Positions 51,401 through 62,394 of a stretch of 64,000 nucleotides of DNA are shown here, piece after piece (position 1 is the first letter of the stretch; each line of letters opens with the position of its first letter). The translations under genes and the position numbers were made by a program. Source of the stretch: Parelaphostrongylus tenuis (lineage: Eukaryota; Nematoda; Chromadorea; Rhabditida; Metastrongylidae); assembly GCA_019055375.1 (NCBI GenBank), contig JAHQIW010005076.1, positions 124,001 through 188,000 on the forward strand, written 5' to 3'. A model generated the notes under the pieces. That model saw nothing but the letters and a program-made list of their open reading frames with translations. It was not told the DNA's origin and did not search any database.

Positions 51401-53484
51401 AGTGCATTATGCAGCTCCTTGAGGTTTCCTCTGTGGCTCAGGTAGGCTGTGATTAGACCAAGGTCTAATCAATTACTCATTCCTTCGGATTCCATGGCTA
51501 CTGTCAGATTTGCCCACAGCGACAGAAAGCGATGTTGGTTTTTCTTCAGACTATTTTCAAGTTGTTCATGAACAATGGCCGCTTTGTACTTATATTTAAT
51601 TTGAAACAAGTTGTGCAAACAGGGTCAATATATTTGTCCTTCACTCGTTGTGAACTTTCGTGCTCACCACCAATCTCAGTAACTGTAACTATAAAATAAT
51701 AGAACTCACTCCAAAAATGCGGCACTGTTTGAAGGAAGCTCAAAATCCAGCAGCTCAAAATTACGAGCGAACTGTTCCTTAAGGTTAACGAGCCGTAAAC
51801 TTGTAGAGGAAACGTAATAGCAATGACTCTGTTTATGGTTATGGTTAGGTGAGAGTAGATGCAGACATGCCAGAGCATGATAATCGCAGTGCTGAATAGT
51901 TTTCCAATCAATTCGGTCGATAACTCGCTTCCACTGAAAGATAGAAGGTTTCTTCTTGCATTACATCTATGAATGCTGAGTGACGTGCAAAACTGTGACT
52001 TCGTGGAGGAGCTGAATCCACGTTGCAGGCTTACCAGAGGTCTGCGCAGCGTCCTCAGCAAGCGTAAAATGCGGGTTCAACTCGCAACTGCGATTCTGGG
52101 CTTTGTATATCACTTGGCATTCTTGAATGAACACTAGGTTGAGGAAAAAGTCCTTAACATACGCCAGAAATTTGAATTTTGTATTTGTTTCACACAGCGT
52201 CGGTTATTGTAAATCCTCGGCAATATCCCAGGAATATTTTCATAAGAAAGCAGCTGAATCGCGTAAATGATGCTTCAGAGGAGAGTACCCGACATTAATT
52301 CGTCAAGAAAACCGCGCTGTTTCAAAGCTCGCATCGCAAAGAAGACTGGGAAAAAGTTTGGTGAACTGAAGAGAATCGAGGTCTTATTACTACAAGCCTA
52401 CATTTCAGATACTTTCCGCTCAGTGGAAATTTCCTGCGTGGAGGCTGATTTTTTGAATCAAAAGCCAAGATTTTTTGAACAAATCTGAAAGTTCGTTGTT
52501 GGCAGAAGCAGAAGATTGTGGATACTAACAGTTTTATTTTCAAGAATAATTGGTGTTGTTTTTGCCTTAATTTATGTATGAAGTTAGAATTTTCAAGAGG
52601 TGTTGAGAGACCTTCTCTCATTTAATAGCTGCAGTACGATAACAGTGGTATAAAAGCAATGAAATAAAGATTTCTTGCTATTTCAATACTTGAAATCTTT
52701 ATGACTTTCATTCATTTTTTAAGAATTCTTTTGGACCTTATTCATTACGCCTTGGGCAATTCTGTTTTTGAATGCTTTAAGATTATATATTCACCTCCAA
52801 ACTTTTTTTCAGAGGAATGGTCTCATCTAAACGAAGCTGACAGTTCCCAAGGACCCTCACTTTTTCTATAGAGTTTGATTACAACATTGCTGAAAGGCCC
52901 CAAGCGATATTCATTACTGAAAATGTGAAGATTTTAAGTTTTCCTAGTCGAAGAATGCAGAACAAATTTCATTAAAGCTCTATTCAAACTTGCTTCACTT
53001 GGAGCGAATTAAATACACTTTTGGGCACCTTATAGAATTTCAAGGTTTACTAAAACTGCGGAATGCTTCCCATCAAAAATGCGGATTACGATGAGGCTGT
53101 AACCCGTGATACTACGACACGATTTCCCACTATGCCAACATTGTAAGGGCATCTATAATCCGCCTCCACTACTACCCGATTAAACGGAGTTCATTGTTGA
53201 ATCTGTCCAATGACCAGCAATGCACTTATCGTAATGCCAGCAAAGACCCATAATTGGAGTCTTAATCTCCTTATATATTGACAACTAATTATCCAGGAAA
53301 TTCTATAAACAAAGAACATTTACAGCAATGTAATTGGTGTGATCCAGAAGACGTAAACGAGCAGAGCGCCCATATTGGCGACGCTATGTGAGAGGCACAA
53401 CAGTCCGAATGAGCTCCTCAGTGCCGGATTGTATCGTACTGCCACTATAGCAATACCGTTCGAGACCAAACCAAGCGTTCCGAC
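48458..53484 (-). CDS. Srx-class seven-transmembrane chemoreceptor gene A'
   Basis: Mirror partner of gene A on the minus strand. Exons: 53324-53484 ([19 protein letters not shown]), 51710-51933 ([20 protein letters not shown]), 51007-51176 ([18 protein letters not shown]; one extra codon, TTCG for TCG), 48665-48715 ([17 protein letters not shown]) and 48458-48588 ([26 protein letters not shown]). All five are open and the same length as in A except for that codon. The donor after the FFKQ exon is GCAAG rather than GTAAG; GC donors are used at low frequency in nematodes. The first and last exons are not assigned. Exons differ from A at several residues, so the pair has had time to diverge while staying open. 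Confidence 0.8.
49524..49828 (+). mobile_element. tRNA-derived SINE, best copy
   Basis: tRNA-like head with A box GTGGCGCAGTGGTTAGGAGG (49531-49550) and B box GGTTCGATCTCG (49577-49588), the internal promoter of RNA polymerase III. The body is shared with copies at 15733 and 18551, and the tail is a repeated TTTATCC. It lies in the large intron of A', on the opposite strand. Its position relative to the flanking AT-rich tract differs from the left-arm copy. Confidence 0.85.
50494..50638. repeat. AT microsatellite, interrupted
   Basis: Long (TA)n blocks broken by CAAGTATGC and CAAGTGTGC-type spacers, mirror of 14866-14953 but longer. The 86-codon frame across it is low-complexity. Confidence 0.9.
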
Positions 53485-53831
53485 CTGAAATTCAGTGACT
53501 TAAGTGTGTCCTACTCCACAGCATCTAAAAAGATTAAAAAAGGAGCTGGGCCGTATAACCTCACATACTGGTTCATTCCAAAATTCATTGACTCTTGTAT
53601 ATTGTTAACTGGCTTTCCTTCAACCTTCACATAATCAGTCAGCAGTATTTTTTCGTTGATCTAAACCGTAACATGAGGTTGCTAATAAAAATTATTTGTT
53701 CCGATTCCGACACGTTTCGTCTTCCTCAGAGCCGATGAGTTGCGTCAATTTGTAAGGCTCGACTCGATCGAAATGATGGTGAAGATCCACAAAGGGAATG
53801 AATTACAGTGGACGATCGACTCGAATCATGG

Positions 53832-53833
<2 letters not shown>

Positions 53834-53868
<35 letters not shown>
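53834..53868. repeat. (AT)n microsatellite
   Basis: Pure AT run of about 35 bases. The mirror position near 11555 has only a short TATATAA tract, so this expanded in the right arm or was lost from the left. Confidence 0.9.
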
Positions 53869-53870
<2 letters not shown>

Positions 53871-54467
53871 AGGAGAACTCATGACTCACCACGGCTACAG
53901 TCACCGACACCAGAAGGTTTTCTGAGTGAATATACATCGGCGTGGTTGAGAGGGTCACCATCTAAGAACCACGTTAGTTTTCTTATAGCACGAATTCAAA
54001 AACACTTCATTAAGACTAGACAGAACGGGTGTCGAACATAGAGCAATAGTCACGCGCTCACAAACAGTTCTTAGAGGAAAGAGTGCCAAAACTCTAGAAA
54101 TCTTTATATCATCGTTTCAGCATTGATCATTTACTAGCACATTCATCATCGCAAATCACTCAATACTCAATTTACGTTGAGTGTATCAGGACGTTTCTAT
54201 ATCCTTTGGACTGTAACCCAAAAAAAGTCCCTCAGTACATTTGTTCTTTGTCAGTTCTGATCCTGCAAGTTGATTGTTGATGAGGATATGCCTGATTTGT
54301 GCTATGCGAAAAATTCAGCAGTAATAAAAGCTAAAATATCAATATAATATAACTGATCTCGCAATCGTATCTAGAAAAAGGTCATCTTGGATATCAAACA
54401 CATAAGTGCGCAAAAAATTCCTTGTGACATTAGAATCTTTCGAAATTTTGCTGTATTTTTATGCCAG

Positions 54468-54615
54468 TTGGGAGCAGTGGCCGAATGGTTAGTGATGCCC
54501 GACGTGGGGTAGATCCTACAATACCTCTTTCCCTCCCTCCCACTCTACCATTCCCTCAGCCTCCAGCAATCAATCAAAGAGCGCCCGAAAAACAGCCCGG
54601 CCTGGCTATCCTCGA
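54468..54615 (+). repeat. tRNA-derived SINE-like repeat
   Basis: Starts with GGAGCAGTGGCCGAATGGTT, a good A box at the right place for a tRNA head, then a weak B box (GGGTAGATCC) and a C/T-rich body. Mirror of 10820-10965. Confidence 0.45.
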
Positions 54616-55252
54616 GGTTGAAAAAGATCTGTTCGAGATTTTTCACTACATAGTGAATGAAACAGCAAAAAGCGAAGAGAGTCGCTATGAATATCTGTCG
54701 TGACACGAATGTGTTGTGTCATTTTCCAAAAAGAACTATAGAAATCTGAAAAAATAGTCGCATTTGACTCATGGAAAATGTCATGAGAAGAGTTTAAAGA
54801 CTCTTGTGTTTGAGCACATTAAGACAATGCGAAACTTCGAGAGCACACCTGCTCATGAGTGCCATAAATGCTTTACTGAACATGAAATTGGGATAAATGT
54901 CAGTAAGCAGGTAAGTGTTAATATCCAATGTGAAGTAAATTACTTACAGTCCTATATTATGAAGTGATCACGTCGTAATCATATAAGAAAAACCTGCTGG
55001 AAATGAGCGCTTGATTCAGATGCCATCATCAGTTATTTACAACGTTCTGAGGTCTACCCAAATTATATTATTAGTCTTCTACAAAAGCAATGGAGGTTTA
55101 TGCTTTTTTGAAATTAACAGCCTGATACTGGAATAACTTCTTAGACATATGTGGTCACTCCATATATTATGACAGTGTGCATCTCCCGCTCCATGCTATC
55201 TTGCTAATAACGGTTTACTTGCTGTCTATTTCATATTTATTGTAGACTACGG

Positions 55253-55470
55253 AAAAAATGTGGGTTGGTACAGAAGTATCTGCGGCTCTTAAACGCGAAT
55301 TCAAAAATGAGTCGAAAAGTTGCAGCGACTGCTCTCAGCATCAACAGCGAGCTCAGTGATTGTGGATCGCGAAGAAGCTCCAAAGCACTTTCCATAGCCG
55401 AAATTGCACCAAAAAGGTCATGGTCACTGTGTAGTAGTCGGCTTGGCAAGCCTACGTATACACCATAGTA
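55253..55470 (+). pseudogene. Ser/Arg-rich coding-like segment, mirror copy
   Basis: After ttgtag the frame reads TTEKMWVGTEVSAALKREFK; one base later a second frame continues KVAATALSIN, LSDCGSRRSSKALSIAEIA, KRSWSLCSSR and KPTYTP before TAG. The second part is clearly shared with 9964-10275. Both copies contain a shift between the parts, so neither is a clean exon now. Family not recognised. Confidence 0.35.
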
Positions 55471-56039
55471 CGATACACAAAATGACCAGAATACACCAGT
55501 CGCTTATGACGCAGAGTTCGGTAAGCCGATTAAATTATTTTTAGTCTCAAATGGCTCATTGGGAAAGAAAATTTAGGAAGAGATATAACGGTTTTCGAAA
55601 CACAGCATCTGATAGAATCGCGAAAAAAGAAGGCTTTCTTTATTAAGTGTGGTGAGAGACTGATTCAATCTAATATTGTTGAAGAGAACCACCTGCTAGA
55701 GAGCGTTTTGTAAGCGATTTGTAATGGCTTATGTAATTCAACAGAGTTAGTTGTTTGCTGTAGCATATCGTAATGGAATTTCTTAATAACAATTGACAAC
55801 GAATAATTATAAAGATTTCAGTGAAAAATATTCAGCATATCCAAGTAAAAAAGAGTAAATAACCGTCAATTCTATTTCAAATGAATCTCAAACACATTTG
55901 CTGTTGAGTTATACTTTTGTATTATGTGAAAACTGGACGGATCGGAACTATAATAGTAGACGAAATCAGTAAATTGTCTCAGTATCTTCTAGGAATAAAA
56001 TTTTGATATAAATAGTGAGTGGAAAGTAATTCACTGTAT
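55471..56039. other. Outer right arm, no gene recognised
   Basis: AT-rich mirror of about 9510-9960. Nothing identifiable. Confidence 0.55.
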
Positions 56040-56215
56040 CATATAACATTTCAGAAACAAACCACATAACATGTTGACTCAAATAACAGATATGAGATAT
56101 ACTGAACTTTAGGAAGGTGCTGAGGAAACTCTCGAAACGAACGGTATATTTCAATATGCCTTGCAATCATTTTTGAGCCACGCATGTCAGTGATCTGTCA
56201 AACAGGGCTGACTTG

Positions 56216-56266
56216 TAGAGGCCGATACACGTGTTTCGATCTTGCGATCTCGTCAGTCGGACAGTT
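56216..56266 (-). ncRNA. Type I hammerhead ribozyme, intact core
   Basis: Minus strand: CTGACGA (56250-56256), stem II GATC/GATC with loop GCAA (56238-56249), GAA (56235-56237), palindromic stem III ACACGTGT (56227-56234), A17 at 56226. Stem I TGTCCGA pairs with TCGGCC at its inner four positions. All core bases are present. Confidence 0.88.
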
Positions 56267-56594
56267 ACCCTTTCTCGTCTTTTGCTAATCTCTGTGGTAG
56301 TTCCAGTCCCCACACTAAGAGTTAGCGTTAAGTCAGCCCTCTTTGATAAACCACTGACATGCGTGGCTCAAAAATGATTATCGGGTATATGGAAATTTGA
56401 GCTGTGGTCTTAAGAAAACACTCGAAATCGAAGGTTATTGTGTATTGTATATACTAGCCACGAACAATCAAGTGTACAACACTCTGTGTTCGGTGAGTTT
56501 TTCACCGGACATAGAGTGTAAAGCGCTCGTCGTCGCTAACTCTTTGTGTGGGGACTGGAAACCCTACAGAGATTAGCAAAAGACGAGAAAGGGC

Positions 56595-56645
56595 AACTGC
56601 CCGACTGACGAGATCGCAAGATCGAAACACGTGTATAGGGCTCTA
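56595..56645 (+). ncRNA. Type I hammerhead ribozyme, intact core
   Basis: CTGACGA (56605-56611), stem II GATC/GATC with GCAA loop (56612-56623), GAA, palindromic ACACGTGT (56627-56634), A17 at 56635. Stem I CTGCCCGA pairs with TAGGGCTC at five of the first six positions, with one mismatch at the second pair. Faces the copy at 56216-56266 in opposite orientation. Confidence 0.88.
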
Positions 56646-57212
56646 TAAGTCAGCCCTCTTTGACAGACCACTGACATGCGTGGCTCCAAAATGATTGCAA
56701 GGCATATTGAAATTTGAGCTGTGGTCTTAAGAAAACACTCGAAACGAAGGTTAATATGTACTGAAACGGTATAATGTTTCAAGACACCAGCCAAGAACAA
56801 TCGAATGTAGAACATTGCCTATCTAGTAGTACTTGGCGGCAATTGTTTGAATCGTTCGTCGTCGCCTACTTTTAGTGGGGAACTATAGCACCCCGAGAGG
56901 ATTGGCTTAAGACAAAGAGCCTGCTCGCCTGACGAGGCTGCTCAAGGTCAAAACAAGTGTATCGGACTGTACAAGAGCTCATTAACAGATCACATGACAT
57001 GTTGGCTCAAATTATAATCATGATATTTGAGCGTGGTCCTCAATGAAACTCTCGAGATAAAGGTATATTATTACACAAATACCAGCCAAGGAGCATTTGA
57101 GTGTACAACACTCTATGTTTGGTGATAATCTCACTCAGTTTAATCGTTCGTCGTTGTCTTCGCTTAGGATTGGAAAGTGAGCGCCCAAGAGGATTTGCTA
57201 AAGACGACGGGT

Positions 57213-57262
57213 TCTGTCCGACTGACGAGGCTGTGAGGTCGAAAGACGTCTATCAGGCTGTA
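57213..57262 (+). ncRNA. Type I hammerhead ribozyme, variant stems
   Basis: CTGACGA (57222-57228), stem II GGCT/GGTC with loop GTGA (one G-C, one C-G, two G-U pairs), GAA (57241-57243), palindromic stem III AGACGTCT (57244-57251), A17 at 57252. Stem I TGTCCGA pairs with TCAGGC with one mismatch. Core intact, stem II weak. Confidence 0.75.
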
Positions 57263-57420
57263 CAAGAGCGACATGATGTGTTGGCTCAAATAATAGTTAT
57301 GAGATATACTGAAATTTGAGTGTGGTCTCAATGAAACACTCGAAAGAAAGGTGTATTTGCGAGTGACCTGAAAAACACATTCCATCAAAGTCTGTGATTT
57401 CGCTTTATCAGTCAATAGCC

Positions 57421-58675
57421 AAAACAGACTAAAGTAACCACTGTTTCACGATTGCAAATACTAGACTGAACAATGATTTACTTTACAAAGGATGAGAATT
57501 TGCAGAAGAAGGTTTTTCTGAAAAGCTTACGGCTGTGCAACTAATTTCCAATAGTAACTGAAAGACGCTAGAACAGAACAATGAGTGTTTAACCCCTAAA
57601 AGACAAAGTATCAAATATAATACCCAAATGTTTCGAGGCCTTTCTCGTTGGGTAAAAGTTTTCTCGAAATTGACAGTATTTTCGATGCATTTCGCACTGT
57701 TATGATGTTTTCTATATTGCTAAGAGAATTGAGTGATTTTCGCCCAAGGTCGTGTTTTTGCTCACCGCACAATTCTCTTAGGAATAAAAGTTTTCTCTCA
57801 GACATTTGGTGCTCATTCTAAAGCTTAACTATTTATGATTTTGAGGTATGTCTAATTTTTGAAAAAGACTTTTTATATTATTTTTATTGCGTTGTAGCAG
57901 CGAGAATATCTTATATTTCACACTCAAATTGCTTCATCTGCTCTGCTGGGGCTTCGATATCGCTTTCAAAGGTTCATTAGCCTTTGGATAGCCCAAATCT
58001 CAAGGATTTTGAAAATTCTATTGTTTTTTTTTGAATAGCTGTCATACACGCTGTAAGAGCAAAAAAGCGCTGAATTTCACGCCTAAAATGTTACCTTGTC
58101 TCTTGGACGTCTAGCTGGTTCATTGGCAATTATAGGTAAAGTTTGTATGTCAAAGGTATTTTACCGTTATATAAATGATGGAATATCACAAATAAATCTT
58201 TTAAAGAAGTTTTTTTCGACAATAAGAGCGACTACCTGCTTCGAAATCCTTCATTTCTTAGCAGTATTACAACGCCATCATACTAAAGAACCTTTCTATC
58301 CTTACAGTGCATTTGTATCGCCTGTAGTGCGAGGACATAACCTGAAAGCACATCATAGCCTACAAACAGTGGTTTAGAAAATTCTACACGAATTGTAGAA
58401 ATTCTCTCTAAAACGCTGCGTCATTAAATAGTGCGAAACCGTTTTTATGACCGTCCATGTGATACAATGGGCTGTGTTATTTGCACCAAAGACAATATAA
58501 ATGAAACCCACAGTCCACTCTGAATCATTCACCGAAAAAAAGCATTGAGGTGATGTATAATTATGTTTCTAAGATAAAAGGAAGACCGTGAAGGCTTTGT
58601 TCTTCCTAATTCCTAGTCTAATATCGAGACAAATTCAAGCATTTTCACTTTATCGCTTTACTTTTCTTTTCTTGG
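57421..58675. other. Outermost right arm, no gene recognised
   Basis: Mirror of 7324-8690. Frames at 58096-58377 and 58588-58860 have no recognisable motif and are not kept in the left arm. Confidence 0.55.
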
Positions 58676-58933
58676 TGGAGATTTGCGGAATCCAATATTC
58701 TTTTTATTGTCAGAGCGCACCCAAACTTTTTTTTCACAAACCAAACACGTCATTGAAATTGCTGAAATTTTATTATCGAATGGTTATTGAAAGTTCAAAG
58801 AAAAAGCTGTGCTCGGTGAAAAATGTTTGGCGATACAAAATTTGTTTTTCGTTGTTATAGCTCAATAATAAAAGTTGTACAAGAGGTAAAGCACACCATT
58901 AGTATTTTCGTGATTTCAAATATTGAGTAATCA

Positions 58934-59557
58934 CTACAACAATAAGAGAAATAAAAAACACATTGTTTTCAAGAGAATGAAGTAGGGTGGAGGCAACAAA
59001 AAAGCGCAGTTTTTTATCTGATATGAAAGTAGGAGGACTTGATTATTGAGGAAATTGGAACGTAGTGATAGTTTCCTGTTATCTCCCACCCCGTTTGAGT
59101 CTTTTGGTAAAAAGCGTATTTTGTATTCTTTATTTGAAGTGTAAGTTGTCATCTGATAGCTGAAATCAAGTGAATTTCGACGACATATTTCATTTTTGTT
59201 GTTTTCCTTCGCTGTAACAGTCGAAATGAGATTTTGTATCACATTTAAAGGCTTTTTGCCAGATATTGTCTTTCCTATAGAACAATAATCGTTCACTAGC
59301 GCATATCTCAATGATCTCAAAGATGTATTTGTTTTGCGGAATCGACCCTTCAGTGCGCTGTAACAGTTAGAAGAAGGTAGGATTTCGTAACCCGAAGGGT
59401 GAGGTTTTGCAACATTGGCTCCAATTCCCCGCGCTTTTTGAGGCACATCGACTATGTGCGAAACGTAATCTTCTTTTGAGTGGCATAACGCTCTGGAGAA
59501 TCCACTCCAAAAAGCGATTACATTTTTGACATCGTTGAGATTTTGGCTATAGACCAA
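58934..59557 (-). CDS. Unrecognised 207-codon open frame
   Basis: Longest unassigned frame in the window, just outside the palindrome. The N-terminal two thirds look like ordinary soluble protein (LNDVKNVIAFWSGFSRALC, DVPQKARGIGANVAKPHPSG); the last 30 residues are hydrophobic and low-complexity, more like intron or UTR translation. No mirror or repeat copy was seen. I do not recognise a family. It could be an exon of a spliced gene or a chance frame; there is no strong splice signal to decide. Confidence 0.25.
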   Translation of the reverse strand: MVYSQNLNDVKNVIAFWSGFSRALCHSKEDYVSHIVDVPQKARGIGANVAKPHPSGYEILPSSNCYSALKGRFRKTNTSLRSLRYALVNDYCSIGKTISGKKPLNVIQNLISTVTAKENNKNEICRRNSLDFSYQMTTYTSNKEYKIRFLPKDSNGVGDNRKLSLRSNFLNNQVLLLSYQIKNCAFLLPPPYFILLKTMCFLFLLLL

Positions 59558-60544
59558 CTACTGAAAGTTTAGCGGAAAACTTTTGTTAATTCAGAAATGC
59601 TCAAGTGTGAAAGATATTTCATTTTTAGTGTTAGAGCACTTTAACGACGTCATTCTGACAACAAAGTATGCCTCCAGAACTGTCGCGATTTCAGCTATCG
59701 AATAGATATTGAAACTCTGGAAAGATTCATGAAAGGCGATTTTCTTAGGAGGTCAAAACAGGATACGGACATCAAGAGTGGTCCAAATTTGCGAAACCCA
59801 ATCTACTCTAAACTGCTACACAGCTCTGAAGAGTTCGATCGAAAATTAAAGCACGTCTTTGAAATTACTAAGATTTTCCTCATCTAATGATTATTGAAAA
59901 CTACAGAGCAAAAAATAAGCCATCTGGGAAGTAAAATGCATCATTCAAATTCACTTGATTATAGCTATCGTATGACTGTCTAACTCTTTTACAAAAGCGA
60001 AAAACACGCTTCAACTAAAGGGCTCAAGCAGGCTGGAGAGAATGGGAAATATTATAGTAATTGCTTATAATTTCATGAGCTAACTTTCTGGAGTTTGCCA
60101 ATGTTTCGGAAATCGATTTGGTTCCATCAATTTCTTGAAGCCTTTGCAGCTTCGCGAATACCTGCTGCTTCACTGTTCCCTAATGTTCACAACTTTTTTG
60201 CCGCGTAAGGCAACAGCGCGCGTGAGGTGGCAATTACCTGTTGCTTGGGCGATTCCAAACAGGCGGAACATCTCCAGAAATATTGGAGATAAGAATCTTT
60301 TGATGATTTGCGAACTTTCAGCTGGCATAGAGTTTATGTCGCTTTCGGAGATTCTTTATTTGAACTTGACACTTTGATAAGTCTGTATAAAGTTCGCGCT
60401 TGCAATGAAATTGCACTATTCCAACAAAATTGAATTGCGCATTTTCTTGCAAATATTTTAGTATATTATATGCCTATCTTGCTTTAAGATGGAGCTGCCT
60501 TGAAAGCAAATTTGCCTGCTGCTCATACACAAGTGATGCATGGG
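59558..60544. other. Unique flank, no gene recognised
   Basis: An 80-codon frame at 60135-60377 has no motif. No repeat similarity to the rest of the window was noticed. Confidence 0.55.
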
Positions 60545-60975
60545 GAAAATGATAACAAAACGGCGCGCAAGATTAATGAAGCTTAGAGGATGATACGATT
60601 ACAAAAAAGACGGCTGGAAAAAGGTTTGCAAGTTTAAAACCGGAGAGAGCAGTCTGGTGGGGTCAGTTGCGCTCGGACCTTTTACAGGAAGTTGATAGTC
60701 AAGCTGTCCTTGAGATGGTTTAAGACAATATCTCGATGACAAGCCAAATGTTAGCCGAAGAGTTAGATTGTTGCTTCAAAACCATCGCCAACATTCTGCA
60801 TGAACTGGATAGAGTCTGAAACAAGTCAAAGAAGTTTGGCGTATTAAATGACCGAAATCCAAAAAAGAATCGAGGTGAAGCTGGTGACTGTCAGTCGGTA
60901 CGTTCACGAGCTCGCCTTCCTGAATGACATCATCACCTGTACAAAAAAGTGTGCGGTCTTCAACAACCCTATACT
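60545..60975 (+). pseudogene. Decayed mariner-type transposase
   Basis: Scattered across frames are the landmarks of a mariner transposase in the right order. First comes a helix-turn-helix piece TARKINEA (from 60560), then a FKTGE-like linker. The second helix-turn-helix, MLAEELDCCFKTIANILHEL (from about 60748), is followed by KSKKFG, and then FLNDIIT leads into a catalytic-region remnant where EKW is lost. Several stops and at least two shifts. Terminal inverted repeats were not located. Confidence 0.65.
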
Positions 60976-62394
60976 TTGAGAACACTTTGGTAGTTAGTTC
61001 TGTCTATAGTTTGGACTAAAATGTTGCAAAAATGGTATGAAAAATCGGAAAGGGACGTACTATTTATACAACCTATTATTTGTCTCAAAAAATGTCTTCA
61101 CACGACGAAGACAATGGGTTTATTTTTTTGTAAGACTTTGATAGGGTGACGACATCAGCTTGCCAAGTCTTGGTTTGACTATAAGGTGATAGGTTTATTG
61201 CTATACTCGACGCTGAAAAATTTTCGAGCTTAGAGTTGAAACTGGGTCATTGAAAGCGTTTACTTACCTAGAATAGTCTTTGTCGTCGTGATGAACTCAG
61301 TCAACATCTCACTCTTCTTCTATTCCTTTTATTCAGTGAGGTCCTGTTGTGAAATTCTTCGAAAAAAAAATTTAAGTTCGTTTCACAAGAATTTTCGAAT
61401 GTTGAATTTGTTGAATGTTTGAGGAACAGCACTTGTATGGGATCACACAAGTAAAATGAAAAGCGTAGTATCCTCTCTCTTTTCTTGCAGATACGATGTC
61501 AAGCCTTATTCTTCTTGCCGACTTAATGAAGACTTCTATAGAAAGCGCGCATTATAATGAGCGAGTCTTATACGCATAGATCGACTCCGCTTTCTCCGGA
61601 GACAGGGCTAGTAAGCCTCTGAGATTATAGTATCCTTTCAGTACCTGAAATAAGCAAGTGTGACACAGAGATTAGGGATGCTCTGTAACTGATAAGTGCT
61701 TCGCGGTTCGATTACGCCTTTTAGGCCTCAGGAAGCCCTTCATCATTCTGGAGTTCGACCGTTAGTGCATGAGTTGTCTGGGCGAGTAGAAGCACCGATG
61801 AATGCATCGGATGGTTGCCTATAAGTATCGCTAGGCCTGAGATGCTTGATATATATTTTAGGAGATGATTGTTGAAATCGAATGTTGCACGCTTCCCTCA
61901 GGATAGATGAGCACTAAGAGCTTTAGAGCTCAAAGCAATGATTTTTCCTACTCTATGCAACCGTATCAAAGGTTCTTTGAGAGTCAGAGAAATTTAGACG
62001 AATTATTTTGCTACGTTCAACTCTTGACAGCCACGTGTAGCATGCTAAGTTTTGTAAAACGTGGCAGGAACAACTCACATTTTAGCCATACCAACTTCCG
62101 TAATACGGCATTACGGGCTTATTCAAATCATTTGCTCAGTATAATCAGAAATGATTCTGTTTGTTAGACGACGTGAAGAAGGTGATCTCTAATCGGAGTT
62201 GATATTCTTCTACACAACTCTTAAAACTTATGGACACCGAGCATTCATTCAATATGATCGGTGAGAACTTTCTTGAATGACAAGGTCAGAATGAGAACGT
62301 TGTAAACTTTGATCCGCTTGCTCTTAAGTGGTGCACCACTTATTTGGAAAATTTAACTGGACTGTGCCCTTTCATAGAAGAATGATGCCGACCT
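60976..62394. other. Unique flank, no gene recognised
   Basis: An 86-codon frame at 61907-62167 has no recognised motif. Mariner ends may lie in the first few hundred bases but were not found. Confidence 0.5.

Larger units (their letters stand above)
56040..57420. mobile_element. Retrozyme-like repeat cluster
   Basis: Several units of the second hammerhead family in both orientations, recognised by TTGGCTCAAATAAT, GAAATTTGAG(C/T)(T/G)GTGGTCT, AAACACTCGAA and GTACAAGAGC. Three hammerheads with intact cores lie here (56216-56266 minus, 56595-56645 plus, 57213-57262 plus) and one with G12 changed to A (about 56922-56972, plus). The left mirror (8691-9380) has fewer and more decayed units, so the arms have diverged in copy number. 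Confidence 0.8.
34245..58675 (-). repeat. Right arm of the giant imperfect palindrome
   Basis: Reverse-complement partner of 7319-32480. It carries A' and B', the same old SINE and PLE remnants, and better-kept hammerhead repeats near its outer end. Its end was placed at CTTGG (58671-58675), pairing with CCAAG (7319-7323), beyond which the flanks do not match. Confidence 0.95.

Noticed and set aside
61907..62167. 86-codon frame as a gene
   Set aside because: No motif, no splice context, and composition like neighbouring non-coding DNA.
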